In this document: positions 17,035 through 25,249 of the stretch, one piece after another
Numbering within the stretch: position 1 is the stretch's first letter
How the letters are laid out: each line of letters starts with the position of its first letter
Source: an uncultured Ruminococcus sp.
GTDB lineage: Bacteria > Bacillota > Clostridia > Monoglobales > Monoglobaceae
Length of the DNA stretch: 52,075 bases
Reading direction: 5' to 3'
Assembly (NCBI GenBank): GCA_902760955.1
Contig: CACWIG010000010.1
Coordinates: 1-52,075, forward strand
The notes under the pieces: model-generated
Told to the model about the DNA's origin: nothing
What the model saw: only the letters and a program-made list of their open reading frames with translations
Databases searched by the model: none
Translations under genes and position numbers: made by a program

Positions 17035-20000
17035 ATGTCGCATGAAACATATCAATACATATACAAGCCGTCTGAGGATATTACCATCAGGAAAGATCAA
17101 AGCAGTACGTTTGAGTTTGAGAACAGCTCTGATGGTAAAAACTTAAAATACCGACTTTTTTTTACAGGTCAAACAGCACTTTTTTATTATTGGAAAACCG
17201 AAGCAGACGCTGAGATGTTATATTCAAGTATTGAAGACGCTCTTGACAGTAAACAAGCATATAAATGCCAATATTGCCTGAACTTCACAAACAACAAGCC
17301 CGTTACATACAGGAAAACAGCTTTTAAAAAGATAACGTGGCCGATAGTTTTGTCATATTTAGGTTTAATTGGTAATACCGACGATTGGACTGCTGGTATC
17401 AGAGTAAAATCAGACGGACTTAAAATAGAAGGCGGCGGCTTTGTCAGAATCAGATTTGAGGTACGATATAGCAGGGATGGCATCTCTCATAAAAGTACGG
17501 CTTTTGATCCTGATGAAATAAAGGAAATCGAAATTCCCGCAGGAACATATGATTGGACAGAGTTTAGCATACCGATTACCTTGCCTAAATCCAAAATGGC
17601 AAATCTATGCTGTTTTGTTGAGGGCGAAGGCTATACAGGAAAGCTGCTGTTTGAAAACCCTTATGTGACCTCCTCCAACGGCTACAATGTTTTGCCACAG
17701 TTCGAGAAATACGCCCCCGACAGAACAGAGCGCGCTTGGATAGGCTGTAATCTCTCGCGAAAGGAATGGCCGGAGTTTGAAATCAGTCTTAATGGCAAAG
17801 TGTTCTTCAGCGGAGAAATGTTTGAAAGGTGTCACGTATATTCGGAATGTGAAACGGATATTCCCACAAAGCTTATGCGTGACGGGAAAAATATACTTGA
17901 GATAAAGCTTATTTCCGACTACCCCGACTCATTGCCGTATGTAATTCATGAGGTAGGATATTTTGTTGAAAAGGCAGATGAATTTAATATTATTTCGTGT
18001 CCCGAACATATTTCTGAACATAGTACAGCCCATATTCTTATTCAGACAAACAAAAGTGATGTAAGGGTAGGCTTTGAAACGAGCTGTAGCAAGCTTTTTG
18101 CAGAGAGCGTTGAATTTGATGAACCCGGACTTCACGTATTTAATATTAAATGCACTGAGGCGGTAAATGATGCTGAATTTTGCCTGTTTTCAAATTCACA
18201 CCGCGAAAATGCAACCATACGCCGAGTTGTTCCCAAAACAGATGACGGAGTTTTGATAGGTTCGGGAGATTTGGTATATATAAATCAGGAATCACGCTCT
18301 GATTTTACGGAATATATAAAATGGTATGTTTCATCAAACGTGGGTAATATGATGACTCTGCGTCCCTGTTATCGCTGGTGCGGAGGCAGAGTGCTTAATG
18401 AAGAAAATTGGAGATACCTTACAAATATTCTCAATGAGCTTGGTATGAAATATGCTCACATAGTAGATGGCAGAGAGCTTCCTGGCGCTATTGGAAATCC
18501 CACGCCAGAGATGCTTGTGGGCGAAGGCTTTCTCGGACGGCAGTCTCACGAATATGATACTCATAGCCTTTCCTCAGGCAAAAGCAAGGAAATTACAAGC
18601 AGTCCCGCTTTGATTGCAAACCTTGACTTTTGGATGCGTATACAAAAGGAATATCCCGAAACTGCCGAGCCACGCCATAGAGCTGAGAATTACTTGACAG
18701 TGGGAGAGCGGGTATTTCTCTATAATTCCCCTAATGAGAGTATTACAGATATGAAATCTGCATCAGAGCGGTTCGTCAATTTAATGGCGGCATTGCGGAA
18801 TGGTCATACGCGTCATTCAGGTGTCGGCAGTGTTTTCAAGTATTTTGCTATGGCTGGTTTTGATTGGCTTAGTGCTGAGCTGTTATATGGTCCTACAGAA
18901 GCTATTACAGCATTTTTAAGAGGAACTGCCGAATGTTATAATCAGAAATCAATCGGTGCTCACTTAGCTATTCAATGGTCTACACATCCCCATAATACTC
19001 CCGCGAAATACAGAAGATTGCGAACGGCTCTGTATGTCTGCTATATGCAGGGGATAAACGAAATCAATACAGAGGAGGGCTTTTGGCATATTGAGCAATA
19101 CTATAGTGCTTTTGATCGAAAAAGTGATGCTTGCCTTAGTCACCTGAAGCAACAGAATGATTTGTATCGCTATATATCTTCACATTCAAGACAGGGACGC
19201 TTCTATACTAATTTTGCATTTATTTCAGGACGCTATGACGGATTTCAAAATAGCGGGAATAAAACGATTTGGGGAATTGATTCTTTCAATATATGTGATG
19301 CAGAGCGAAGTTGGGCACTTATGCACTTATTTTATCCGCGTAACATTATAGACGGTTATATTTGGCGTATGCAGTGTCCTGAGAATGAAAGCATAGGTAT
19401 GTTTTCAGGAACGCCATATGGTAATTGCAATGCTGTTCCAATCGAGCAAAATGCAAAACAGCTTTCAAAATATAAGGTTCTTTCGTTTGCAGGCTATAAT
19501 GCCGCAACCTATGAGGATATAGATAAGCTTACTGCTTATGTCAATGGTGGAGGAAAGCTGATTATCGGCTGGCCGCATCTGAGTGAAACTTTGAACAGAT
19601 GCGATGTGGAAAATTACCGTCATAAATATATTGAAACAGCATTTACAAAAATGCTTACGGAAGATGTTTCAGACTTTGTCGGTGATTTCTTGAACGGATT
19701 TAAAATTCACGTAAACAAATCGGCAACTGTCGGTGATGGAGGGGTGCTTGTTAAAACAGATTCAGGTTTGCCGCTTTTGATAAAGCATTCTGTTGGCAAA
19801 GGCGAAATTTATTTTGTAAATGCTGCAGAATATCCTGCGGCAAATCAGTCGCTTATGAATGTTTATACTGATATATTTCGCTCATTGGCTGAGTTTATCA
19901 ATTCTAAAGAGCATACCTGGATTAAGTGCAAAGATGATGTACAGTTTGCAGTTTATGACAGAGATGACGGACTTAGGGATATTTACGTAACTGCTGTTGA

Positions 20001-20280
20001 TTGGTATAAGGATCCCGAGAAAGTGCGAAGTGCGGTTTTGACACTTGGTACAAAGCAGTATGAGCTTTCGTTGAATTTCGGAAGTATGATTAAAATTGTC
20101 TCTGACGGAGCTGTAGGTGCGTGGGTTGATTCAGAGGACGGAGAGGTAATTTCGGTAAACGAGGAAAGCATTTGTATCCACGGATACGGAAGGCTTTTGG
20201 TTCATTGGATAAAATCAGGAAAGCTTGTATCAAAGATGGTTGATTTTTCGGAAAAAGCTGTTTTGGAGATTAAAATATGA
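17035..20280 (+). CDS. Large cytosolic protein with glycoside-hydrolase-like layout, family not recognised
   Basis: I cannot place this 1081-residue protein in a named family. The N-terminal ~400 residues are rich in beta strands with aromatic patches and look like carbohydrate-binding sandwiches. Residues ~410-800 look like an alpha/beta barrel, with acidic or aromatic clusters such as QWSTHPHN (about 647) and NTEEGFWHIEQYY (678-690, Glu680/681). Residues ~810-860 (YEDIDKLTAYVNGGGKLIIG) resemble the Rossmann-like trimerisation domain of GH42-type enzymes. A C-terminal beta domain follows. There is no signal peptide, so it should act inside the cell. It is transcribed alone. Assignment as a glycosidase is inference from layout. 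Confidence 0.6.
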   Translation: MSHETYQYIYKPSEDITIRKDQSSTFEFENSSDGKNLKYRLFFTGQTALFYYWKTEADAEMLYSSIEDALDSKQAYKCQYCLNFTNNKPVTYRKTAFKKITWPIVLSYLGLIGNTDDWTAGIRVKSDGLKIEGGGFVRIRFEVRYSRDGISHKSTAFDPDEIKEIEIPAGTYDWTEFSIPITLPKSKMANLCCFVEGEGYTGKLLFENPYVTSSNGYNVLPQFEKYAPDRTERAWIGCNLSRKEWPEFEISLNGKVFFSGEMFERCHVYSECETDIPTKLMRDGKNILEIKLISDYPDSLPYVIHEVGYFVEKADEFNIISCPEHISEHSTAHILIQTNKSDVRVGFETSCSKLFAESVEFDEPGLHVFNIKCTEAVNDAEFCLFSNSHRENATIRRVVPKTDDGVLIGSGDLVYINQESRSDFTEYIKWYVSSNVGNMMTLRPCYRWCGGRVLNEENWRYLTNILNELGMKYAHIVDGRELPGAIGNPTPEMLVGEGFLGRQSHEYDTHSLSSGKSKEITSSPALIANLDFWMRIQKEYPETAEPRHRAENYLTVGERVFLYNSPNESITDMKSASERFVNLMAALRNGHTRHSGVGSVFKYFAMAGFDWLSAELLYGPTEAITAFLRGTAECYNQKSIGAHLAIQWSTHPHNTPAKYRRLRTALYVCYMQGINEINTEEGFWHIEQYYSAFDRKSDACLSHLKQQNDLYRYISSHSRQGRFYTNFAFISGRYDGFQNSGNKTIWGIDSFNICDAERSWALMHLFYPRNIIDGYIWRMQCPENESIGMFSGTPYGNCNAVPIEQNAKQLSKYKVLSFAGYNAATYEDIDKLTAYVNGGGKLIIGWPHLSETLNRCDVENYRHKYIETAFTKMLTEDVSDFVGDFLNGFKIHVNKSATVGDGGVLVKTDSGLPLLIKHSVGKGEIYFVNAAEYPAANQSLMNVYTDIFRSLAEFINSKEHTWIKCKDDVQFAVYDRDDGLRDIYVTAVDWYKDPEKVRSAVLTLGTKQYELSLNFGSMIKIVSDGAVGAWVDSEDGEVISVNEESICIHGYGRLLVHWIKSGKLVSKMVDFSEKAVLEIKI

Positions 20281-20347
20281 GTATTAGGCTTTAAATTTGA
20301 TTTTTGGGCGGCATTCTGGGTTAATATACAGATTTATATATTAAGTG

Positions 20348-20376
20348 TTGAATTTATGGAAAATATTTGTTATAAT
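20348..20376 (+). promoter_or_regulatory. Promoter of the cysteine-synthase-like gene
   Basis: TTGAAT (20348-20353), a 17-base spacer and TATAAT (20371-20376) lie about 42 bases before the start codon. The short leader excludes a T-box or SAM riboswitch. Confidence 0.8.
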
Positions 20377-20418
20377 ATCATATAATAAATAAACGATATA
20401 ATTTAAAAGGTGAAAATG

Positions 20419-21348
20419 ATGATATATAATAATATTTTAGAATGTATGGACAATACCCCTATGATTAGATTAAATCATATGGGTGACCCTGACGGTGCGG
20501 AGATATTGGTTAAGTTTGAAGGCTTGAACGTAGGCGGTTCCATAAAGACAAGAACGGCATTTAATATGATACTTGATGCGGAAAAAAGGGGATTGATTAA
20601 CTCTGAGTCCATAATAGTAGAGCCAACAAGCGGAAATCAGGGTATAGGTCTTGCACTTGTTGGTGCGGTGCGAGGTTATAAGACAATAATTATTATGCCT
20701 GACTCTGTTAGTGAGGAGAGGAGAATGCTTGTTAAGCATTACGGAGCAGAGGTTATATTGGTTCACGACTCAGGCGATATAGGTGCGTGTATTGAGGAAT
20801 GTTTGAATAAGGCACTAAAAATGCGTGAGGAAAACCCAAAGGTTTTTGTACCGCAACAGTTTGAAAACCCTGCAAACCCCGATATACAAAGAAGGGGTAC
20901 GGCGGCTGAAATTTTAGAGCAGGTCGGTAAGCATATTCACGGTTTTTGTTCGGGAATAGGTACAGGAGGAACTATAACGGGAATAGGAGAAGTCTTAAAA
21001 GAGCATAATCCCGATATGGAGATTTGGGCGGTTGAACCGCAAAATGCCGCAATTCTGTCAGGCGGCTCTATCGGAACACATATACAAATGGGAATAGGTG
21101 ACGGCGTAATTCCCGATATATTAAATTGCGGTATATATGATGATATTTGTATTATAACAGATGAAGAGGCAATTAAAACATCAAGAGAGTTGGCATCGAA
21201 AGAGGGTATTATGTGCGGTATAAGCAGCGGTACAAATGTTGCGGCGGCTATTAAATTGGCAAAGAAGCTTGGCAAAGGCAAGACGGTTGTGACAGTTTTA
21301 CCCGATACTGCCGAGAGATATTTTTCGACACCATTATTTGAGGAATAA
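20419..21348 (+). CDS. cysK: PLP-dependent cysteine synthase family protein
   Basis: The family replaces the acetyl group of O-acetylserine with sulfide to make cysteine. The 309-residue protein shows the NNILECMDNTPMIRL opening, the PLP lysine in GGSIKTRTA (Lys43), SGNQG (71-75) in the substrate loop, and the GTGGTITG phosphate loop. Two sites differ from textbook CysK: SIKTR replaces SVKDR, and SGNQG replaces SGNTG. A related PLP enzyme with another nucleophile or substrate is therefore possible. ATG codons at 20416 and 20419 both follow AAAGGTG; the second has better spacing. It is monocistronic, with no cysE nearby. Confidence 0.85.
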   Translation: MIYNNILECMDNTPMIRLNHMGDPDGAEILVKFEGLNVGGSIKTRTAFNMILDAEKRGLINSESIIVEPTSGNQGIGLALVGAVRGYKTIIIMPDSVSEERRMLVKHYGAEVILVHDSGDIGACIEECLNKALKMREENPKVFVPQQFENPANPDIQRRGTAAEILEQVGKHIHGFCSGIGTGGTITGIGEVLKEHNPDMEIWAVEPQNAAILSGGSIGTHIQMGIGDGVIPDILNCGIYDDICIITDEEAIKTSRELASKEGIMCGISSGTNVAAAIKLAKKLGKGKTVVTVLPDTAERYFSTPLFEE

Positions 21349-21351
21349 AAT

Positions 21352-21390
21352 AAAAATGTTCGGGAGGAGCAAACCCACCCGAACATTTTT
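21352..21390. terminator. Bidirectional terminator between cysK and dacF
   Basis: Arms 21352-21364 and 21378-21390 (core AATGTTCGGG/CCCGAACATT) form a 13-pair stem with A- and T-rich ends, suited to both convergent genes. Confidence 0.85.
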
Positions 21391-21456
21391 TATAACATAG
21401 GAAATTGCTCGTTTTGAGTGAGCAATTTTGCTTGTTCAAAAAAAGCGTACCTATTT

Positions 21457-21474
21457 GCCCCCAAGATTGGGGGC
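21457..21474. repeat. Small G/C hairpin GCCCCC-AAGATT-GGGGGC
   Basis: The six-pair G/C stem lies in the 112-base stretch between the terminator and the dacF stop and is followed by CAGGGGG. It resembles dispersed repeat debris. No gene is supported in this stretch. Confidence 0.4.
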
Positions 21475-21502
21475 CAGGGGGTTGATGCGTTATTGCGCTT
21501 TT

Positions 21503-22672
21503 TTACAATGTAATCCAATCGGACAGACAGCGTACAAACATTTGCAAAATTGTGATTTTGGGAACGGAGTGGTCTGCACATACATCACGTCGTGCGACTT
21601 CGGCACCTTCAATCGTATAAATAACCTCGCCCAGCTTTTGTCCCTCTGTTACAGGAGCGTTGACAGAAGGTTCAAGCTCAAAGGATTGTTCTACCTTATC
21701 AAGATTACCTTTTTTTAAGATAAAGCCGTTTCCGCTTATTTTAGGTGCAATCTGGCTCTCTGTACCTCCGATTATATTTACGTACGGCACAGAGGTTTTA
21801 AGAACGTCGTCTCCTGCTACCTCGTAGTTTGCAAAGCCATAATCAAGCATAGCACTTGCAGAGGAAAATCTTTCTGCGGTGGACGGAGCACATATTACAA
21901 CGGAAATCAACTGCATATCATTGCGTTTTGCAGTTGCGGAAATACAATACTTTGCTGTGCTTGTAGAGCCTGTTTTAAGGCCGTTTGCGCCATTGTAAAA
22001 TCGGATAAGTTTGTTTGTGTTTGAAAGTCCGAAGGAGCCGTTGCGTAAGCTGTCCATCCAAATTGTTGTGTAGTCAAAAATTTTTTCGTGTTTTAAAAGC
22101 TCTTTTGAGATAAGGGCTATATCTCTGGCTGTGCTGTAATGTTCTTCTGTTTCATCAAGACCGTTGCAGTTGATAAAGTGGGTGTTGGTGCAGTTTAGTT
22201 CCAAGGCACGTTTGTTCATTTTTTCTACAAAGGCACCTTCACTGCCCGAAATAAATTCAGCCATAGCAACTGCGGCATCGTTGCCTGAGGCAACGGCTAT
22301 TGCCTTCATCATATCGTCTACCGACATTTGCTCGCCGGGCTCTAAAAATACCTGAGAACCGCCCATTGATGCCGCATAGTCGCTGACTGTGACAGTGTCG
22401 TTTACGCTTATTTTTCCACTGTCTATTGCCTCCATTATCAACAGCATTGTCATTGTTTTGGTGACACTTGCAATCTGTAATTTTTCGTCAGCGTTTTGTT
22501 CGTACAGGACTTCGCCTGTGGAGGCCTCCATTAATATTCCTGATTTTGCACTTATTAATTGTGTCGAAACATCTGTGTCTACCTGTGTTGCGTTTTCGGC
22601 AAATGACGGCATCTGTAAAAATGCAGAAAAGATAAGTGCCATACATATAAACTTTTTTATTGGAATTTTCAT
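21503..22672 (-). CDS. dacF: D-alanyl-D-alanine carboxypeptidase (DacF-like, low-molecular-weight PBP)
   Basis: The enzyme trims the terminal D-Ala from peptidoglycan stem peptides. The 389-residue protein has an N-terminal signal peptide (about 1-25, ending SFAE) and the three penicillin-binding motifs: SVTK (Ser69-Lys72), SGN (129-131) and KTG (233-235). A C-terminal PBP5-type beta domain follows (about 280-360). The last residues (ILQMFVRCLSDWITL) could form the usual amphipathic membrane anchor. RBS GGAGG lies upstream. In spore formers such enzymes often act on vegetative or spore cortex wall; which applies here is unknown. Confidence 0.94.
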   Translation of the reverse strand: MKIPIKKFICMALIFSAFLQMPSFAENATQVDTDVSTQLISAKSGILMEASTGEVLYEQNADEKLQIASVTKTMTMLLIMEAIDSGKISVNDTVTVSDYAASMGGSQVFLEPGEQMSVDDMMKAIAVASGNDAAVAMAEFISGSEGAFVEKMNKRALELNCTNTHFINCNGLDETEEHYSTARDIALISKELLKHEKIFDYTTIWMDSLRNGSFGLSNTNKLIRFYNGANGLKTGSTSTAKYCISATAKRNDMQLISVVICAPSTAERFSSASAMLDYGFANYEVAGDDVLKTSVPYVNIIGGTESQIAPKISGNGFILKKGNLDKVEQSFELEPSVNAPVTEGQKLGEVIYTIEGAEVARRDVCADHSVPKITILQMFVRCLSDWITL

Positions 22673-22706
22673 ATTCGTTCCTCCGAAACATACTAATTTT
22701 ATATTT

Positions 22707-22734
22707 GTTATAATGTTTATTTTAAGTATGTCAA
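22707..22734 (-). promoter_or_regulatory. Promoter of dacF
   Basis: On the minus strand, TTGACA (22729-22734), a 16-base spacer and TATAAC (22707-22712) lie about 35 bases before the dacF start. Confidence 0.65.
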
Positions 22735-22812
22735 AAATATAACTGCAAGATAAATTAAATGATGTATAAAATGTGAATAATTTGTGATTTATATTACAAA
22801 ATGGTTAATTCC

Positions 22813-22841
22813 TTGCATTTTGATTTTGTTTATAGTATAAT
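22813..22841 (+). promoter_or_regulatory. Promoter of the RCC1-repeat protein gene
   Basis: TTGCAT (22813-22818), a 17-base spacer and TATAAT (22836-22841) lie about 40 bases upstream of the start. It may drive the run of genes to alr, since no strong promoter was seen between them. Confidence 0.75.
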
Positions 22842-22881
22842 ATTAGATGTGATATTTTAATTATTTAAAAATATATGTGAA

Positions 22882-24612
22882 ATGTTGGTGTTAAAGATGG
22901 AAAGCTTACAGATAATAGAAAGCCTTTTTAATACAAAAGAAAGCTGTCCGTTTACGATAAAAAAGTGTGAACTTTTGTATAATTCCGACGAAATACGCAA
23001 GGAGCTGAGATTGACTTTAAGTGAGCAGGCAAGCAGATATAAGGAAATAAAGATAAGCATTTGCTGTTATAATGCTGATGGGTTTAAGCTTGCTGTGATG
23101 GAGGATGTTCCGTATATTGATGGCGGAATGTTTGTTGAACTGCCGTCGTTGATGACGGAATATGTGGAAGTTATGGTTAAAAGTGCGAAGTTTGAGGACG
23201 GAATTTTATGGACAGAGGATGTAAGTTTCCCTGACAGACGAAATGCATATGAACAGGAAAATTCAGATTTAGAATATGAGGATACTATGGAATTTGACTC
23301 GGCTGAAGTAAATCGTGAACTTGAAAATGCAAAGTCTGCCGATATGACAAAGGATGAAAAAAAGCTTGAAAGACTCAGAAAATATGAGGAAGAGGAAGAG
23401 ATAAGACAGCTTATCAAAAATGACCCGACAGAAAAGAAAAAACGATTTTTTACAAGATTAATAATTCTGATTATTGTTGTGTTGCTTGCAGGCGGCGGAA
23501 TATATATGGCGAAATATAAAAGTGATGCAGATGCGGCATACAACAAAGCAATGAATTTATATAACGGCGGAAAGTTTGAGGATGCCGCTGTCGAATTTGA
23601 AAAAACAGAGAGCTATATTTACACAGGTGAAAAAAGAGATAAACTGTATTGGGCAATCGCTATGTGTAATGCCAGAAACCGCAATTTTTACAAGGCGGCA
23701 CTCTATTTTAAGGAAAATGGTGATTATAAAGAGAGTGTTGCAAATTACAGAAGTATAATAAATGCGTATGCAGGTATTGTGTCGGCAGGCAAAAATCATA
23801 CGGTAGCTTTAAAAAATGACGGAACTGTTGTTGCAACAGGTGATAACAGCAAGGGTCAATGCAATACTGAAAAATGGAGTGAAATAACGAGGGTTTCTGC
23901 AGGAGGAGAGCATACTGTTGTCATTGATAAAAACAAAGCTGTTTCAGCGACAGGCGATAACAACAAAGGGCAATGCGATGTTTCACGTTGGAAGGACATT
24001 ATAGACATTTCAGCAGGAGAACTTCATACAGTAGGCGTTGAAAATGTAGGCAGAGTTGTTGCGACGGGAGATAATACATACGGACAATGTGATGTTGATG
24101 AGTGGTCAGGAATTATTAAAGTAAGTGCGGGAAGCCATCACACAGTTGGCTTAAAACTCGATGGTACTGTTGTCGCTGTCGGCAATAACGAATACGGCGA
24201 ATGTAATGTGGAAAATTGGAATGATATTATACAGGTTGTTGCAGGAAACGGTTATACAGCAGGACTTAAAAAGGACGGCAAGGTTGTTTTTACAGGTGAT
24301 GATACATATAAAATCTCTGATGCAAAATCAGAGAAGAATGTATTTTCAATTTCGGCAGGGTATAAAAATCTTGTTGTGGTGTATAATGACGGAACAGCAA
24401 AGTCCTTTGGCTCAAATGAAAGAAATCAGAATATGACGAATTTGTGGAAGAATATTGTCGCAGTTTACGGCGGTGAAGGTCACAGCGTTGGTATTACGAT
24501 TGACGGAAAAGCCTTTGCTGTGGGTGCAAATGACAAGAGTCAGGCATCGGTGGCTGATTGGAATGATATAGGTATTCCGAAATCAACTGTGGAAATCAGA
24601 AAAGGCGAATAA
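22882..24612 (+). CDS. Membrane-anchored protein with seven RCC1-like repeats
   Basis: The 576-residue protein has an acidic, charged N-terminal domain (about 1-185), one membrane helix (192-210), a TPR-like helical stretch (about 213-292) and a C-terminal array of seven repeats. The repeats start at about residue 300 and each is 38 residues long, with the pattern SAGxxHTVxL...DGxVVATGDNxxGQC...W. Seven such repeats are expected to close a beta-propeller of the RCC1 type. The first four are best kept; repeats 5-7 are more divergent. With no signal peptide, the N-terminus is probably cytoplasmic and the propeller extracellular or in the wall space. The start could also be ATG 22897 (GGTG upstream). 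The partner is unknown. Confidence 0.85.
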   Translation: MLVLKMESLQIIESLFNTKESCPFTIKKCELLYNSDEIRKELRLTLSEQASRYKEIKISICCYNADGFKLAVMEDVPYIDGGMFVELPSLMTEYVEVMVKSAKFEDGILWTEDVSFPDRRNAYEQENSDLEYEDTMEFDSAEVNRELENAKSADMTKDEKKLERLRKYEEEEEIRQLIKNDPTEKKKRFFTRLIILIIVVLLAGGGIYMAKYKSDADAAYNKAMNLYNGGKFEDAAVEFEKTESYIYTGEKRDKLYWAIAMCNARNRNFYKAALYFKENGDYKESVANYRSIINAYAGIVSAGKNHTVALKNDGTVVATGDNSKGQCNTEKWSEITRVSAGGEHTVVIDKNKAVSATGDNNKGQCDVSRWKDIIDISAGELHTVGVENVGRVVATGDNTYGQCDVDEWSGIIKVSAGSHHTVGLKLDGTVVAVGNNEYGECNVENWNDIIQVVAGNGYTAGLKKDGKVVFTGDDTYKISDAKSEKNVFSISAGYKNLVVVYNDGTAKSFGSNERNQNMTNLWKNIVAVYGGEGHSVGITIDGKAFAVGANDKSQASVADWNDIGIPKSTVEIRKGE

Positions 24613-24638
24613 CGCTTTAGTATAAATAAGCTCTTATC

Positions 24639-24697
24639 TTTATATCCTGTCGGTGAGGGTAATATAAAATGCTGTGACAGGCGGCGGAATGGAGAAT
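24639..24697 (+). promoter_or_regulatory. Structured 5' UTR with the GCGGCGGAATGGAGAAT module
   Basis: CCTGTC (24646-24651) can pair with GACAGG (24676-24681), directly before CGGCGGAATGGAGA, which holds the ribosome binding site of the next gene. TTTATAT (24639-24645) can pair with ATATAAA (24662-24668), which would make a pseudoknot. The trpF leader has the same order with different but complementary stem bases. The function is inferred to be translational control. Confidence 0.45.
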
Positions 24698-24701
24698 ATA
24701 T

Positions 24702-25223
24702 ATGGATATTTTTACAGAGTGTATGGTGAAAAAGAAAAAGGGAACCATAGATTATCTAAAAGTGGTGTTGTGTATTTTGATAATTATAACAGTATTGATG
24801 GCAATGCCGTTTGTTTCGCAGGTTAAATATGTGGGCATAATTTTGTTTATGGTATGTGCAGGTGTTATTTACCTTTTGTATAACATAATAATTTCCATAA
24901 ATCTTGAATACGAATATACCTTTACAAACGGTGCTATGGATGTTGACAAAATTATTGCCGCAAGACGCAGAAAAAGAATAACATCTTTAAATGCACGTTC
25001 TATTGAGATTATGGCAAGCGTTCACAGTAATGAGGCTGGTGCATACGCAAATGATAAAAGTATAAAGAGATATTATGCTTGCACCTCAGTTGATGACTCT
25101 GACACATATTTTGTTATATATACAGAAAATAACAAGAAATATATGCTTATATTTAACCCTAATGAAACGATTAAAGATGGATTTAAACGATTAAATCCGC
25201 AGAAAGTTTTTTTAGCTGATTAA
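24702..25223 (+). CDS. Small membrane protein with two transmembrane segments (DUF6106-like)
   Basis: The 173-residue protein has two hydrophobic helices near residues 20-65 (VVLCILIIITVLMAM and VGIILFMVCAGVIYLLYNII). A cytoplasmic C-terminal domain follows, ending NPNETIKDGFKRLNPQKVF. It resembles a conserved Firmicutes family of unknown function, which I recall as DUF6106; this was not searched. It lies between the RCC1 protein and acpS-nnrD in the same direction and has an unusual leader (24639-24697). Confidence 0.7.
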   Translation: MDIFTECMVKKKKGTIDYLKVVLCILIIITVLMAMPFVSQVKYVGIILFMVCAGVIYLLYNIIISINLEYEYTFTNGAMDVDKIIAARRRKRITSLNARSIEIMASVHSNEAGAYANDKSIKRYYACTSVDDSDTYFVIYTENNKKYMLIFNPNETIKDGFKRLNPQKVFLAD

Positions 25224-25249
25224 TGGTTTAGTGGATAGAGGGCTGTGCT

